A DNA stretch of 64,000 nt from Acephala macrosclerotiorum (Eukaryota > Ascomycota > Leotiomycetes > Helotiales > Mollisiaceae), in contig MU119202.1 in assembly GCA_014904845.1 (NCBI GenBank), positions 372,001 through 436,000 on the forward strand, in the 5' to 3' direction. A program made the position numbers and the translations under genes. Of the stretch, positions 21,365 through 32,226 are shown piece by piece. The notes under the pieces were generated by a model. It worked only from the letters and a program-made list of their open reading frames with translations. It was not told where the DNA came from and ran no database searches. Positions within the stretch are counted from its first letter, which is position 1. The number at the start of each line of letters is the position of its first letter.

Positions 21365-22294
21365 CTTGATTCGAGTTAGCACCAGTCCAGGTCAAGGGTG
21401 AGCAGACACAATATACCTTGAAGCACAGGGTAGATCATTTCAAAGGCCTGATAGATTTCCTCTCGGACCTTAGCACCGGTCAAGACAATCTTACCGCTGA
21501 CAAAGATCAAGAGAACAATCTTGGGCTTGATCATTCGGTAGATGAGACCAGGGAACAACTCAGGTTCGTAAGAGCTGAAGTTGTGATGGCGTGACGCAAG
21601 ACCCTCCAAGCGAATGGGGAACTTGATGTCGCAGGAGCCGACGATGTTCTGAATCTTGAAGTCGGTGAACTTCGCATTGAAGCCGAGCTTCTGGATGATA
21701 CGCGCATACTTTCGTGATGCCAGCTTCGAATCATCTTCGGACTTGGCTCCAGTCACAACCATCTTGCCCGAGGCGAAAATCAGAGCAGTCGTCTTTGGTT
21801 CGCGAATACGCATAATGACAGCCGCAAAACGCTGAGGAGGTTAGTCAATACAGAAGAGGGGTAGCAATCCTAGAGTCAGCAAGTACCTTTGGGTTATATT
21901 CAGCGTTTCTCGCATGCAGGGCGATCGTCTTCAGGTCCAGGCGGCAATCGAGATTGACCGTGGCAACGATGTTTCTTTACATGCAAGATAAGCCTCATGT
22001 ATCAAAGACGAGGCTCAAGGGTTATACATACTGCAAGGTAGGAACGATACCGCTCACACCCGTCGTCGAAGCACCAGGAGTCGCAGCTGGGGTTGCGGGA
22101 GTCACCCCGTTACCGTTCTGGGTTGAACCTTGACTTTGACTACCGTTCATCTGTCCGTTCCTCAATCCATTTTGCTTGTCGGCCTCAGATGGAGGAGTCA
22201 ACTCGCCAGCGCCACCTGGGAATGAGAGAGAGCCCGGAGCGATGAAGGTCTTTGCCTGTGCGGCGTTCGACGGGTGTGTTTGAATCTGATCCAT
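21348..22294 (-). CDS. TBP: TATA-box-binding protein
   Basis: The general transcription factor of all three nuclear RNA polymerases, 260 aa. Exons on the minus strand are 22294..22032, 21974..21887, 21831..21417 and 21364..21348. All introns are short (57, 55 and 52 nt); the second and third contain CTAAC branch sites. The N-terminal 80 or so residues are a variable Pro/Gly/Gln/Asn-rich tail ([17 protein letters not shown]). From SGIVPTLQN on, the protein is the highly conserved saddle: first repeat [20 protein letters not shown] to [20 protein letters not shown], second repeat [20 protein letters not shown] to [12 protein letters not shown], ending YPVLQDFKKV. Missing the 17-nt last exon would give a false C terminus. 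Identity is essentially certain. Confidence 0.98.
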
Positions 22295-25200
22295 CTTGAA
22301 GGTTGATGTTCTATCGAGGTAGATCGAAGATCGGAAGCAGTCTGCGGAGGGGTAAAGTCAGATCGTAGACTTGTTATGGATTTGCGCTTGATGCTCGAGG
22401 GCGTTTGATGGCGACTCGAAGATCGAAGAAAAAGTGTGTAGAGGTGGAGGAGTGTGGAGTGGGGAAGAGTTTATATGCTCTTTGTTTGCCGAGGAAAGGT
22501 GAGGCCGTACCGTTTGTGGGAGAAGTACAAATCAATGTCTCCCCTACAGTCGCTGCTCGACGAGGATAATCGGAGATGATCGAGTGATCGCCGCCGACAA
22601 TATTAAGAGGTATTGGGGTTGAAGAACTATTGTAGTCCTTGATGCGCAACTCTAATGCGATGCGACCGTCGAAGATGAGGACGCGAGGACGAAAAAAATC
22701 CCAAGAAACAAACCGAAATCGGCCGACGCGATTCACCTGATGCAATGAATGTATTGAGCAGGGCACTGTGAATGTGCGCTGTCGTGCGATGGGGGTGATA
22801 GAGGATTGTTTTGGGATGGAGGAGATGATGCTGTGGTGGGATGTCGCGAAAAACTAGCGGTACCAGGATTTCACAGGCGCAGGCGGAAGGAGGTCGCAAA
22901 GGCAGGTGGGAGAGCCGAGCCTTTTATCTACGCACTCAGAAAAAACAGCAGCCTCATTGTGGGCCTGAGGCTGCGATTCAAGAAGGCGCTAGTGCCCCTA
23001 GCGACTTAGTGGCTCTTTTCTCTTTTCCATAGCGCGCCCAATCATCCAATCATCCGCCGTCGCTCAACACCGATCAGCCCCTTACGAGTCTCAACCCAGT
23101 CTTAAAACTCAGGAGAAGATAACGGTAACGAGCCCCGTCCCCGTCTTTGCGAGAAGATAGGGGCTGCTGTCGCAATTCTTTTCACGCATCGACATCACCG
23201 TCTTCTCCATCGCGCGAACCTTTGTTCCTGCTCGAAAAACCGAAAAAGATTCCTTCCAAAGAACACCGAGGCAGAAGACGCGCTCGACTTTGGAAATCAA
23301 GTCACAAATCACCGTCACCGCAACAAAGGTGGCGGTTGTGCACTCGCCACCCGACAAAGGAACCCCTGACCCAGACCGCAAAAAGTGACGAACCACCCCT
23401 TCACCTTCGACCAGGTGTCCTTCTTGCTCGAATCCCCTCGTCCACATCGCCAGCCTACGATCACACACATCGCGAGCCTTGCCATACCACACTGCGACTC
23501 CTCGATAAATATGGCATAAGAGAACGTAATCAGGAGAAGGCTGAGGGAGGATTAATGCACCGGCTGCATAAGAGTGCATATCCAGCATAATCCCGCGGCT
23601 TTTCCTGTTATGACTCACTGGTGACTTTGTTACTATTGGCTCCCACAGTTGCAGGCCAATGCCGAAGGGGCTGCATGCGACAAGGAACAGGGTCTCGAAT
23701 GCTGTCTCCAAACCCCAGCCTCGAGAAGAAAAGAGCAAGACAAATTGAGCCACCGAGCGCTGCCTAAACGCCACAGGAAAAGGAGCTTGACTCGACAAAC
23801 AAAGCAGCAGAAGAAGAATCTTTCTGCTCAGTCCGAACTCACGCGGTTCTGCCATGATGCGGACTTCCTTTTCGATGCGACGAACTTCTTGTGAGTAGTT
23901 GGCGCCCGGTTCTTACACCATCGCGCGAGCCCTGGATCGCCCTCTGCCAAGCGTCAGCGCCGTTATCGCCGAGTCTGCACCATCGCGAGCCGTATCCGCA
24001 ATGAATTATTCATTACACCATCTCACACCTCACGAATCAACCAGCAACAATTCTCCGAGAGCCTTGCTCACCCCTCCATCACGATGGAATCATACTCCCT
24101 GCGCCGTATCTCAAACGCGACGCGACAGCATCTCGTCTCATTGGGCCGCGTTGGGCCGCACCCAAGCGCTTGCCTAAATTTTGATGTCATTCACATGAAA
24201 AGGTTTGCGACGAGGACTCCTGAGGCTGAATCTATGGAGCCGAGGATGCGACAACCCTACAAGCTTTCAGCTCGACAGGTCAAGCACTGTGGGCCTATTT
24301 TGTCATGCCTTTTTGTTTTGTTCCAGGAGGCCATCATGACTCCTGTTCGAGGCCATTTCCATCTGGAGCATTCATGACGAGGACACGTTGTTCAGTCACA
24401 CCAGGCTCGAACGTAATCTAGTACATCCTCGCATTCTCGACTGATCATTCTTGGCTCGAACTGTGATTCGGTTCTAAGTGGACGATCATCATGCGATCAT
24501 TATTGTTACCAGTTCCAGCCTTGCGTCTATTCTAGAACCGAGTATTTATGCAAGGAGGGGCAAGGCTGAGCATTCTGTCAGCTCGAGATTGTGTACATCG
24601 TGCGTCTAATCCTATTGATCCTTTCAGCGTCTACGAATACGATCAGCAAAAGGAATGTCTGACAACCAATATTCCAGAAGGATTTCGGCCTCGTCTCACG
24701 CAGGAATGTTGTGATGGTTTGTACTCGGTGAGCCTTCCGTAGCATCCGAGGAGAGTCCGGCGAGGCTGCATCCATTTGATACCTCCCAAATTCCATCAAT
24801 CTATTCCATCAGGCCAATTTTTTGATTGTTCAAGTTTTGCATTGTCTATATTCATCTTGTTAGGTCTTGCGCTGCACCTTCGTCGCTTTTGCATATTGCC
24901 GGTGAAGATTGGTCTAGCTACTATCAGTGTATTGAATACCTGGAACAATATGGACATTCCAGCTTTGCTATCAATGTCCCACACAAGTATCACACAATGT
25001 TCGCGTATTGAAGACGTGCCAATAATGTCAGTTTCATGCTAGAACATTCTGGCCCTTTTCCCTTCCAAAAGTTCAACTCATGGTCGTGTGACATAAAAGC
25101 TCATTTCTACAGTAGTCTACGATTTCCCAACGTATACAAGTACTTGTGCTTGACTCTCCTTGAATTTTTTCTGTGTCAAAACCTATCTTTCCTTCCCTGC

Positions 25201-26633
25201 TCTTCTATGTGTTTGCCTCAGATTTATACATCCTCGATCCCTCAGTGAATCCGTGTTTTCATGGACTCTACACCCTACTTAGAAGCACACACACACTCAA
25301 AGAGGATGTGACATTCTTCTCTTTAGAATGTCTAAGCCTGATCGTAGATCGAGCTCGAGGTTGAGGCTCTTTCGCTAGAGAGCTTGCGATACGGCCGAGC
25401 TGCTGGAGTATTCTTCAGCAAGTTTTCTTCATCATCTCCAGACTTTGGAAGAGGATGATACCGTCATGGGCTCTGTTGAATTGAAATTTACAGTAGCGCT
25501 GACGATGGGATTGAAATTTACGGCTTTGTACTTCCTTTCATTTCGACGACCTTCATCGAAAAGGAGCCTCGCAAAGCGGTTTAGATGAGAGGCGGCTTTT
25601 TCCGTGAAAGGAGCAATGAGTGCCTCTGTTTAGAAGGGGTTTTCTGACTCTATTCTCGAGGTTGAGGAGATTTCATTGGTGCTTTCGTCAAAGGATCCAA
25701 TGTGAGTTTGATTCATTACTTGCTGATTTGTAGATTTACATTAAATCTAGACCTTCTTCAAGATTCTAAAAGATTTCTACCTTGCCATACGTAAAACACA
25801 CACATCTTAATACGTCCTCCATTGCTCTCCACCTGCTAAAAGAAAACGATTGATATATTATATTGGTGCGCAGGCGAGGAAGCGTAATCATGAGAGAGAT
25901 GATGAAGGATTGCAAGTTGCTAGTAGTATATATGAACGCACTTTATATTTTTTCCATAACTTTTCATCAAGAATCAATACCTCGATGCTTGGTTCGCTTG
26001 TTGTCAAGTTTCAATTATTATCCAGTTCCAACTCTTGTCAAGTATTCCACGAACAGATCGAAGACCAAGAGAGATCAAGGCAACAGCGAAAAGAAACCTC
26101 ATGCAAAAACTCACCTTTGCGGGGAGCAAAAGTTTCTCCCATAACGTTAGGTGACAAGTTGTTTCCCAATTCAAGGACAGGAAGCTCCATACGAAATAGA
26201 TCGGTTCGAAATAGTGGTGGTTGTGGTTAAAGAGAGAGGAGGATGAATCTTTTATATTACTCGCCGCCTTAAGGAAAATTATGTTTTGCTGTCTTGAACA
26301 AAAATGGAGATTCACCTTTTTGTACGTTACACTTAAGCACTTTTCTTGCGAAAATTCACTTGTATGCCCCACTTTGCCCTTGGAAGTTCGCAGCTTTTGA
26401 TCGAGATTTAGAATTGCAAAGATACAATTCCTCTTTTCACACTGGTCTCGTACAATCAAACACCCTACCTTTCATAAATCACGTGTCCTGCCCCGTCTTT
26501 CCTCATTCCACCCCGCGTTTCAAACAGTATAAAGTTCGCAGCTTCTGACCGAGATCCTCCACCTTCAAAAACAAACTTGAGCTACATGAACACTATGTGG
26601 CGGTTGTGCTAGCTGCTGGAGCCAAGGGTGTGT
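22295..26633. other. Gene-poor region
   Basis: The first 600 nt or so are probably the TBP promoter and 5'UTR. One long minus-strand frame (23109-23855) is listed separately. From about 24.4 to 26.6 kb the DNA is AT-rich, with only short frames on both strands and no recognised domain. A short direct repeat (TTGAAATTTAC) occurs near 25.48 and 25.51 kb. Confidence 0.5.
23109..23855 (-). CDS. Uncertain ORF, 248 aa, hydrophobic N terminus
   Basis: An uninterrupted ATG-initiated frame, longer than expected by chance for one frame but not conserved in any family I recognise. Residues 12-30 (KILLLLLCLSSQAPFPVAF) resemble a signal sequence. The rest has scattered hydrophobic stretches and many Cys/Val/Phe residues. 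A plus-strand frame of 147 codons overlaps it. It could be a lineage-specific secreted protein, part of the TBP upstream region, or a chance frame. Confidence 0.25.
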   Translation of the reverse strand: MAEPREFGLSRKILLLLLCLSSQAPFPVAFRQRSVAQFVLLFSSRGWGLETAFETLFLVACSPFGIGLQLWEPIVTKSPVSHNRKSRGIMLDMHSYAAGALILPQPSPDYVLLCHIYRGVAVWYGKARDVCDRRLAMWTRGFEQEGHLVEGEGVVRHFLRSGSGVPLSGGECTTATFVAVTVICDLISKVERVFCLGVLWKESFSVFRAGTKVRAMEKTVMSMREKNCDSSPYLLAKTGTGLVTVIFS

Positions 26634-26846
26634 CTAGGAAGGGGTGTGTTTGTGGCTGTGAATTTGGGGCTTTGTTGATGTGTGGGTGGGGGGAGTGGTA
26701 AAGCTTGAAAGGGTTGTTGTATTGTCAATTGCGATGGGAAGTGGGAGGGGTGTTGACAGTGAGGGGAAGTTAACAACAATGGTAGGAGTGCTTAATTGGC
26801 AAGCAAGCCATAGGTCCCCAGCAGCAAAGTTCTTCCTAGAAGACAT
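26634..26846 (-). CDS. Possible small ORF (70 aa) with TATA element
   Basis: Starts at ATG 26846 in a good context (ATACAATGTC). A TATATAAG lies on the same strand about 50 nt upstream (26895-26902). The product is Ser/Thr/Pro-rich with no recognisable domain (MSSRKNFAAGDLWLACQLST at the start). The promoter-like layout is the only support, so it may be a real small gene, a first exon, or chance. Confidence 0.22.
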   Translation of the reverse strand: MSSRKNFAAGDLWLACQLSTPTIVVNFPSLSTPLPLPIAIDNTTTLSSFTTPPTHTSTKPQIHSHKHTPS

Positions 26847-26894
26847 TGTATTGATTGCTTTGGAGTTGTGGAGGCTGTGAAGAGGGGGGTAGAG

Positions 26895-26902
26895 CTTATA
26901 TA
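26895..26902 (-). promoter_or_regulatory. Possible TATA box of the small ORF
   Basis: TATATAAG on the minus strand, 49 nt before the ATG at 26846. Confidence 0.3.
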
Positions 26903-27663
26903 CCCCATAGACGGGCCTAGACCGAAGCATGGGCAAAGGAAGAAGTTGCTGGAAATTGGATGGAAGGTTATTTCATGCTCAGGTAGTAAGCAGACGAAAA
27001 GCGTTGGTCGAGCACTTCTTCACCAATGCATAGTCTATAACAGACATTTAGAACATTGGATAAGACGTGAAAGTCTAGCAATTCAAGCATTGGAACCCGC
27101 TTTCCATCCGTTTCAAAAGTTGTGACCACTTGTGAGGCAATGTCATGCAACGTACTGCGGATGCCCAAAGCCCACGGTGGGAGTGAATGAATGAAGTGCA
27201 CGTTTATATGTACTGCTCGTTTAGCCCAGGGATCATTTCCATAGAGGTATTGAGACGAGGGAGGATTTCCCAGCATCACCTTGATGTTGCTCGAGACTCA
27301 CGACTCTGTTATCAGCTCTTAATTATTTCGTCATACTCTCGCATGGACGAAACTGAAAGTGACCCGAGCCCTTTTCTTTGCGCTTGACCTGAATTCGCGC
27401 AATCTAAGGTCGCCGCTCTCCTTGAGCATCCTATGTTCTGTTTCGAGATCGGAGTTTTGTTCTGTTTCTAGAGGCTAGGTTACATATTTTCAAAGAAAGA
27501 TTGTGGGACTCTAGGAGAGGACATAGGGTCGCGAAAATCCTCAAGCATTCGAACAGATCTCTAGTCAAAAGCTTAGCAAGAAAGTTGGACTTCACAATAT
27601 GGCTCGTGGAGTATCGAGAAGTACTTTCGGCAACCTTCATTTCGTAACCAAATTCGCTGCAAC

Positions 27664-30160
27664 TTAACGACAAGCAGATATGAATCCCTTCCAGGCCGTC
27701 GCTCGATCGCCATCAGTCGAAGTCTGGTCCTCGACTCCGCCATTGGGCAAAAGCTTCGGCACGATGGGATCCTGGTTCATATATTTGCCATAGAGCCCAA
27801 ATTCCAGTGCATAATCCAACAAGGATCGCAACAAGCTTGGATGAGCTTTCAATTTCTCGGAAACATAGAGACATAGCTCTGGTTCGATCGCCCATGCAAG
27901 GAATGTTGCGCCCAAGCTGTGTTGAATCACTTCTTCCCAATCTTGCATTTCTGAGACCGTGCAAGACGATCAAGCTCGTCGAGCTCGCGAGAGTCTGGTC
28001 TTCTGTATTTCGTCTCAAGTTCCTTGGCCTAGGACATAAATATTTTTGTCATATTCTTGAGCAGCGTCGCGGCCGTCCCTGCATTTGATATTTCCGACGG
28101 TTGCAAAACCCTGATTTGTGCTAGGGTTGCCCGGCAAAGTGATTTGTTGACTTCAAATCCTGGGGCTTGCTGTGATTGTAGCATATCTTGGATTTCTTTA
28201 GTTTTTAGGAAGTCTCGCATTGTTCGATGTAGGAAGTCTACCTTTCACTCCATTGAGAGACTTTAGTCCCGATCGACATTGATCTCTAGTAGGCCCCTTG
28301 ATCTAGCGTTGATATACTTCATCTTTTCTCTCATAGCTTCCAGGCTTTCTCGAGGCGGGCTCTCAGGCTTGGGTTTGATGGCGTAGTCTGGATCGTTTCG
28401 CTCGAGTTCCATGAACGTGAAGGTCATGGGAGCGAGGGGACTCTTCGTGTGGAGGTATATCTGGAATATCTGGGCCGTTTGTGATCAATATACTTGGTCG
28501 ATCTCGCCCAACATATGCTTCGAGTATTTCTCGAGATCGGATGGCAGAATATCGACTCTCTCCTGCATGTCCGGAATGTCATTGTCATCTTCCAGCCCAT
28601 GAAGAAGCGATTGCACAACAAGGTGGACCCAAAGAAATACTCCTTCAGCCTTGTCAACAATCCGCTGAATTAAGTCTTTCCACCGTTTGTCCTTTAAAGC
28701 CAAGGCCCGGAACCGATGGTCTTCGCCAAGCTTATCGTACACATATATTTGCATATCGTGCCTGGCTAGGTCTTGAAGCATCAATTTCCGTTCCTCGTCA
28801 CCTCTAAATGCATTTTCAAATACATTCAAAGGACGGCTTGAGATGCAACACTTCATCGTTTTCGATGCCGCAGTATTCTTGAACAGTTGACAGATCTTAG
28901 CTTGATCTCCGTTGTACTCGTCGAACCCATCAACAAAGAGACAGATCTTGGCTGGTACCAGTGTTTGGTTTGCTAGTCGCTTAAATACTTTCAGTAACTC
29001 GGCCAAAGTCCAGTCATGGAAGTAGTCATCGATCTCCGAGTCTCACGTACACACATGGACAATAAGCTCAGGAACTTGCCTCAGGACTTGATATAGGAGT
29101 GATCGAAGCAACCCCACTTGTGACATCTGCATGGGATTGTTGCCAGCGTTCCAGAAGAAGTGATTAGCCATAATGAGGTTTTGTGGCCCCACCCAACATT
29201 GTAAAGCGTTGCGGGTGCTCTGATGTTGCTATAAGTACTTTATCAAGGTGGATTTTCCAGAACCAGCTTTTCCTGCGACCCAATAGATGCCGTCCAACGA
29301 CTCGAGCCAGTTCAAAAACATAGGTTGTCGATACGTTGCGTCTCTTGTACGTTTGAAGATCCACTGAAAAGTTTCTGCATGTCTCTCCTTGGCATTTGAG
29401 AGGCGTACACTCATGGAGCTGAAATGCAAGCTGTCAAGCAGCTTGAGCGAATTAGCTACGCGATATTTCCCCCTCTCGATGTTGGAGAGAGCTGCTAGAA
29501 TATTGTCTGAGGCCTCCCTAAGCGCGATCGTGGTGAATGCTTGACGTTGCGTGAATTGACTGATGGCGTCTGCCAGTTCGGTTTGAAGCGCATCCAATTG
29601 GTTGGTCGTTTTTGTCGCAAGACGTGTGCTTTCTTGCTCAGGCTCCTTCACCAATGAAATGATATCGGATTGTCGGTCGCTATGATAGTTATCATTATAG
29701 TATGTGAGAGAGGTGGATGTCGGACTGACTTCAAAATATTCAGGAGACGGAATTGGATTTATTGTTGAAGAGTGTCTAGTCGTAATCTGATACCCCGGAT
29801 GCTTTCCTTCTTCATAACAGATCTCAGTGCTTGACGAAAGCTTTGCTATTTCTTGTGAGGCGAGTCCACTTTAATGCTGTCTAGGACACCCAAAAACTCA
29901 TCCGCTACATCTTTGCATGACGCAGCAACTTTTCGGAATTCGATTTCGTCCTTGGAAATACGCTTACCTGGTCTCGTCGGTAACGATAACTTTTGACTCA
30001 TCGAACTGAGATCTAAGGTTATATTCTTAAGTTCAGAGTTTTCTTTCGAAGTACCATTTGCCGAATTGTACAGCTCCTCTCCTTCGGAGACGAGTTTGGT
30101 TGCGAAGTCAACGAATTGTACAATTGCGCTGGCAATACCAAGGCATGTGACAGGATCCAT
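27664..30160 (-). pseudogene. Decayed NACHT/STAND (NLR-like) gene
   Basis: A relic of a fungal NLR-like protein. The start MDPVTCLGIASAIVQFVDFA matches the fungal STAND N-terminal domain. After a 50-nt intron (29729..29680, GTCAGT donor, TGATAAC branch) come a coiled segment, a Walker A motif GKAGSGKST near 29.25 kb and, after 29006, Walker B ICLFVDGFDEY and sensor CCISSRPL. Further on is the FLHRTMRDFLKT segment usual in fungal NACHT proteins, then a C-terminal helical part. The reading register is kept over more than 1.6 kb but is cut by in-frame stops at 29846-29848, 29759-29761, 29229-29231, 29043-29045, 28485-28487, 28263-28265, 28245-28247 and 28029-28031, and shifts frame near 27.95 kb. 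Surrounding residues suggest Trp, Gln or Arg at several stops (e.g. KK-stop-QSFRQAL, LQQ-stop-IQFRLL). This is a dead gene unless extensive recoding exists. Confidence 0.88.
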
Positions 30161-30771
30161 TGCCACTAGTTTTCGATAAGGTAGTAGATTCTATCACTTT
30201 GTATCAGTATCAAATTATGGTAAGTCGAGAATGTCTGAAATTTCTCAGGTTGAGAGGGTTTGAGAATTCATAAAGGTTGAAAGTGTGGCTGTGCAGGATG
30301 ACAAAGTGCTGCACGATAAGCCTCAATTAAATGCCTAGCACGCATTGTGAGTGGATCTCTGATTCGAGGAAGTAAGCTTGGAAGCAGGGCTGGAGAATAA
30401 CGACTGCTTTTGTGTATGTTGAAGTAGGAAGGAATGATGAATTTTGCTTCGCATGGGATCGATAGGAAAGGGGAAGTTCTGCCACCTCGCTTACACTACG
30501 CTAACCTCTATTTGGCACCTTTCAGCCTCGCTCAGCCTTGCATGAATCAACGATGCTAAAAATCACGGCATCAGCAGCTTTCATCTCAATCCACCACCAC
30601 CATCTGCAAGAGAGCACCAATCGCTCAACTTCAAATCATTTGAAAGCCACCTTTGTGGCAACCCCGGCGAACTCGGTGCGACGCCATGTTGTAGCAGGAA
30701 ACTAGAAATACCAGCCAGGACAGATTGCCTTGGGATCTGCAGGAATGCGAAGAGCATAGCTCGTTGACGAT
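30161..30771. other. Divergent intergenic region
   Basis: 611 nt between the start of the broken NACHT gene and the OMS1-like gene. It should hold the promoter of the latter. No gene, TATA box or repeat was recognised with confidence. Confidence 0.55.
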
Positions 30772-32104
30772 ATGGACAAAGTAATGTTTGGAGTCTGGTA
30801 TAGAGTCTCAAGGCTTAAGACTGCAGTCCAAATTCAGAGTAACTCGAGAACGATTCATGCAAGTGCTTTTCGTGCTGCGAAAGTCTCTAAACCAACCTCA
30901 AAAAAGGCTCCAAAGCAACAGCCACTCGAGTACAGGTATGTGCCTACCATCTGCTTCCCGCATCCAATTGATATTGACTTCGAATAGAACTCCAACGCGC
31001 AGACCGACCGTCACATCGCAACATCAATTCAAGCCGAAAGAAAACCCACTGAGATTTCTCTCGATTCCAATTGTCCTCGGTAGCATCACTCTCATGGGCA
31101 TGTCAGGTTATATGGGCTACTTATGCTATCTGATTATCCAGCCGAATCCTGAACCGAACTCTGCACCTGCTGCTGACTATTCTGCCCAAGAAGATGTTTC
31201 TGCACAATACGAAAAGATCGCACGTACCTTTGATAGCATAGTAGATTCCACAGAATGGTCACTGGGCATATCTTCTCTGCGACGCAAACTTGTATCTGAG
31301 GCGAAGGGAGATGTGCTCGAAGTCTCCATCGGAACAGGACGGAACCTTGACTACTATGATTGGAACTTCAAAGGGTTTGGAGGAGTAGGCAAGGTTGATT
31401 ACAAAGGCTATATTAAGAAGGGGAAGGTTCGCAGTTTCACCGCTGTTGACAAGAGTGGCGAGATGCTGGAAATCGCACATGAGAAGTTCTCGAAAATGTT
31501 CCCTGGAATACTGGGGGTAAGGTGGATCATCGCGGATGCTGGTCAATCAGGCGCAATTCCCGGACCGCCGAGGAATGCCAACGAAAGGAGTGGGAATTTG
31601 GACAGGAAATATGATACGGTCATACAAACTTTCGGCCTTTGCTCAGTGAGCGATCCTGTCGCTCTGCTCCGAAACCTGGGGGACTGTGTGAAGGAAGAAG
31701 AAGGAAGAATATTGTTATTGGAACATGGAAGAGGGAGGTGGGAATGGCTTAATGATCTACTGGATAAGTCTGCAGAGAAGCATGCGAAGCAGTTTGGATG
31801 TTGGTGGAATCGAGACATGAGGGATATTGCGAAGAGGAGTGGACTTCAAATTGTCACGATCCAGACTCCGAAGTGGTGGCATGGAGGGACAACATGGTGG
31901 ATTGAGCTGAAAAAACCAAAATCTGGAGTCCTACCCGTGGTCAAAATTGAAGAGATACTACTAGAAACGACTGCTAAAGTTGTCGCGACAGAGAAGATTG
32001 AAGATACTTCGAGAAAGCAGACTTCTCAAGTCGTACCCGCAGCAGGGACAACGGAAGAGAAAACCCCACAACCTATGGAGACGAAGAAGAAGGGTTGGTG
32101 GTAA
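30772..32104 (+). CDS. OMS1-like mitochondrial membrane methyltransferase
   Basis: An S-adenosylmethionine-dependent methyltransferase, 426 aa, probably anchored in the mitochondrial inner membrane. Coding is 30772..30935 joined to 30988..32104; the 52-nt intron starts GTATGT and ends ATAG. Exon 1 supplies a mitochondrial presequence rich in Arg/Ser and lacking acids after residue 2 (VSRLKTAVQIQSNSRTIHAS). One transmembrane helix follows near residues 80-105 (PIVLGSITLMGMSGYMGYLC). Motif I is VLEVSIGTGRNLDYYD; the AVDKSGEMLEIA acidic strand and DTVIQTFGLCSVSDP follow, as in the Methyltransf_11 fold and yeast Oms1. The tail (TTEEKTPQPMETKKKGWW) is Lys-rich and variable. This intact gene lies between decayed neighbours on both sides. 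Its methyl acceptor is not known. Confidence 0.87.
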
Positions 32105-32226
32105 TAACACTCGACCGACGTTGAAAATAGTATGTACAAATTTGGCACTGAGGCCTTCAACCCAATGTAAGATAACAACGCCCCTTACACCTACTGGTAT
32201 CCTCATCCTATAGAAGTCCTGGTGAA

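Noticed and set aside
27664..30160. Treating the stops of the minus-strand NACHT gene as hidden introns
   Set aside because: Conserved residues continue on both sides of most stops in the same register, leaving no room for introns. Only one real intron (29729..29680) is supported by splice signals and a frame change.
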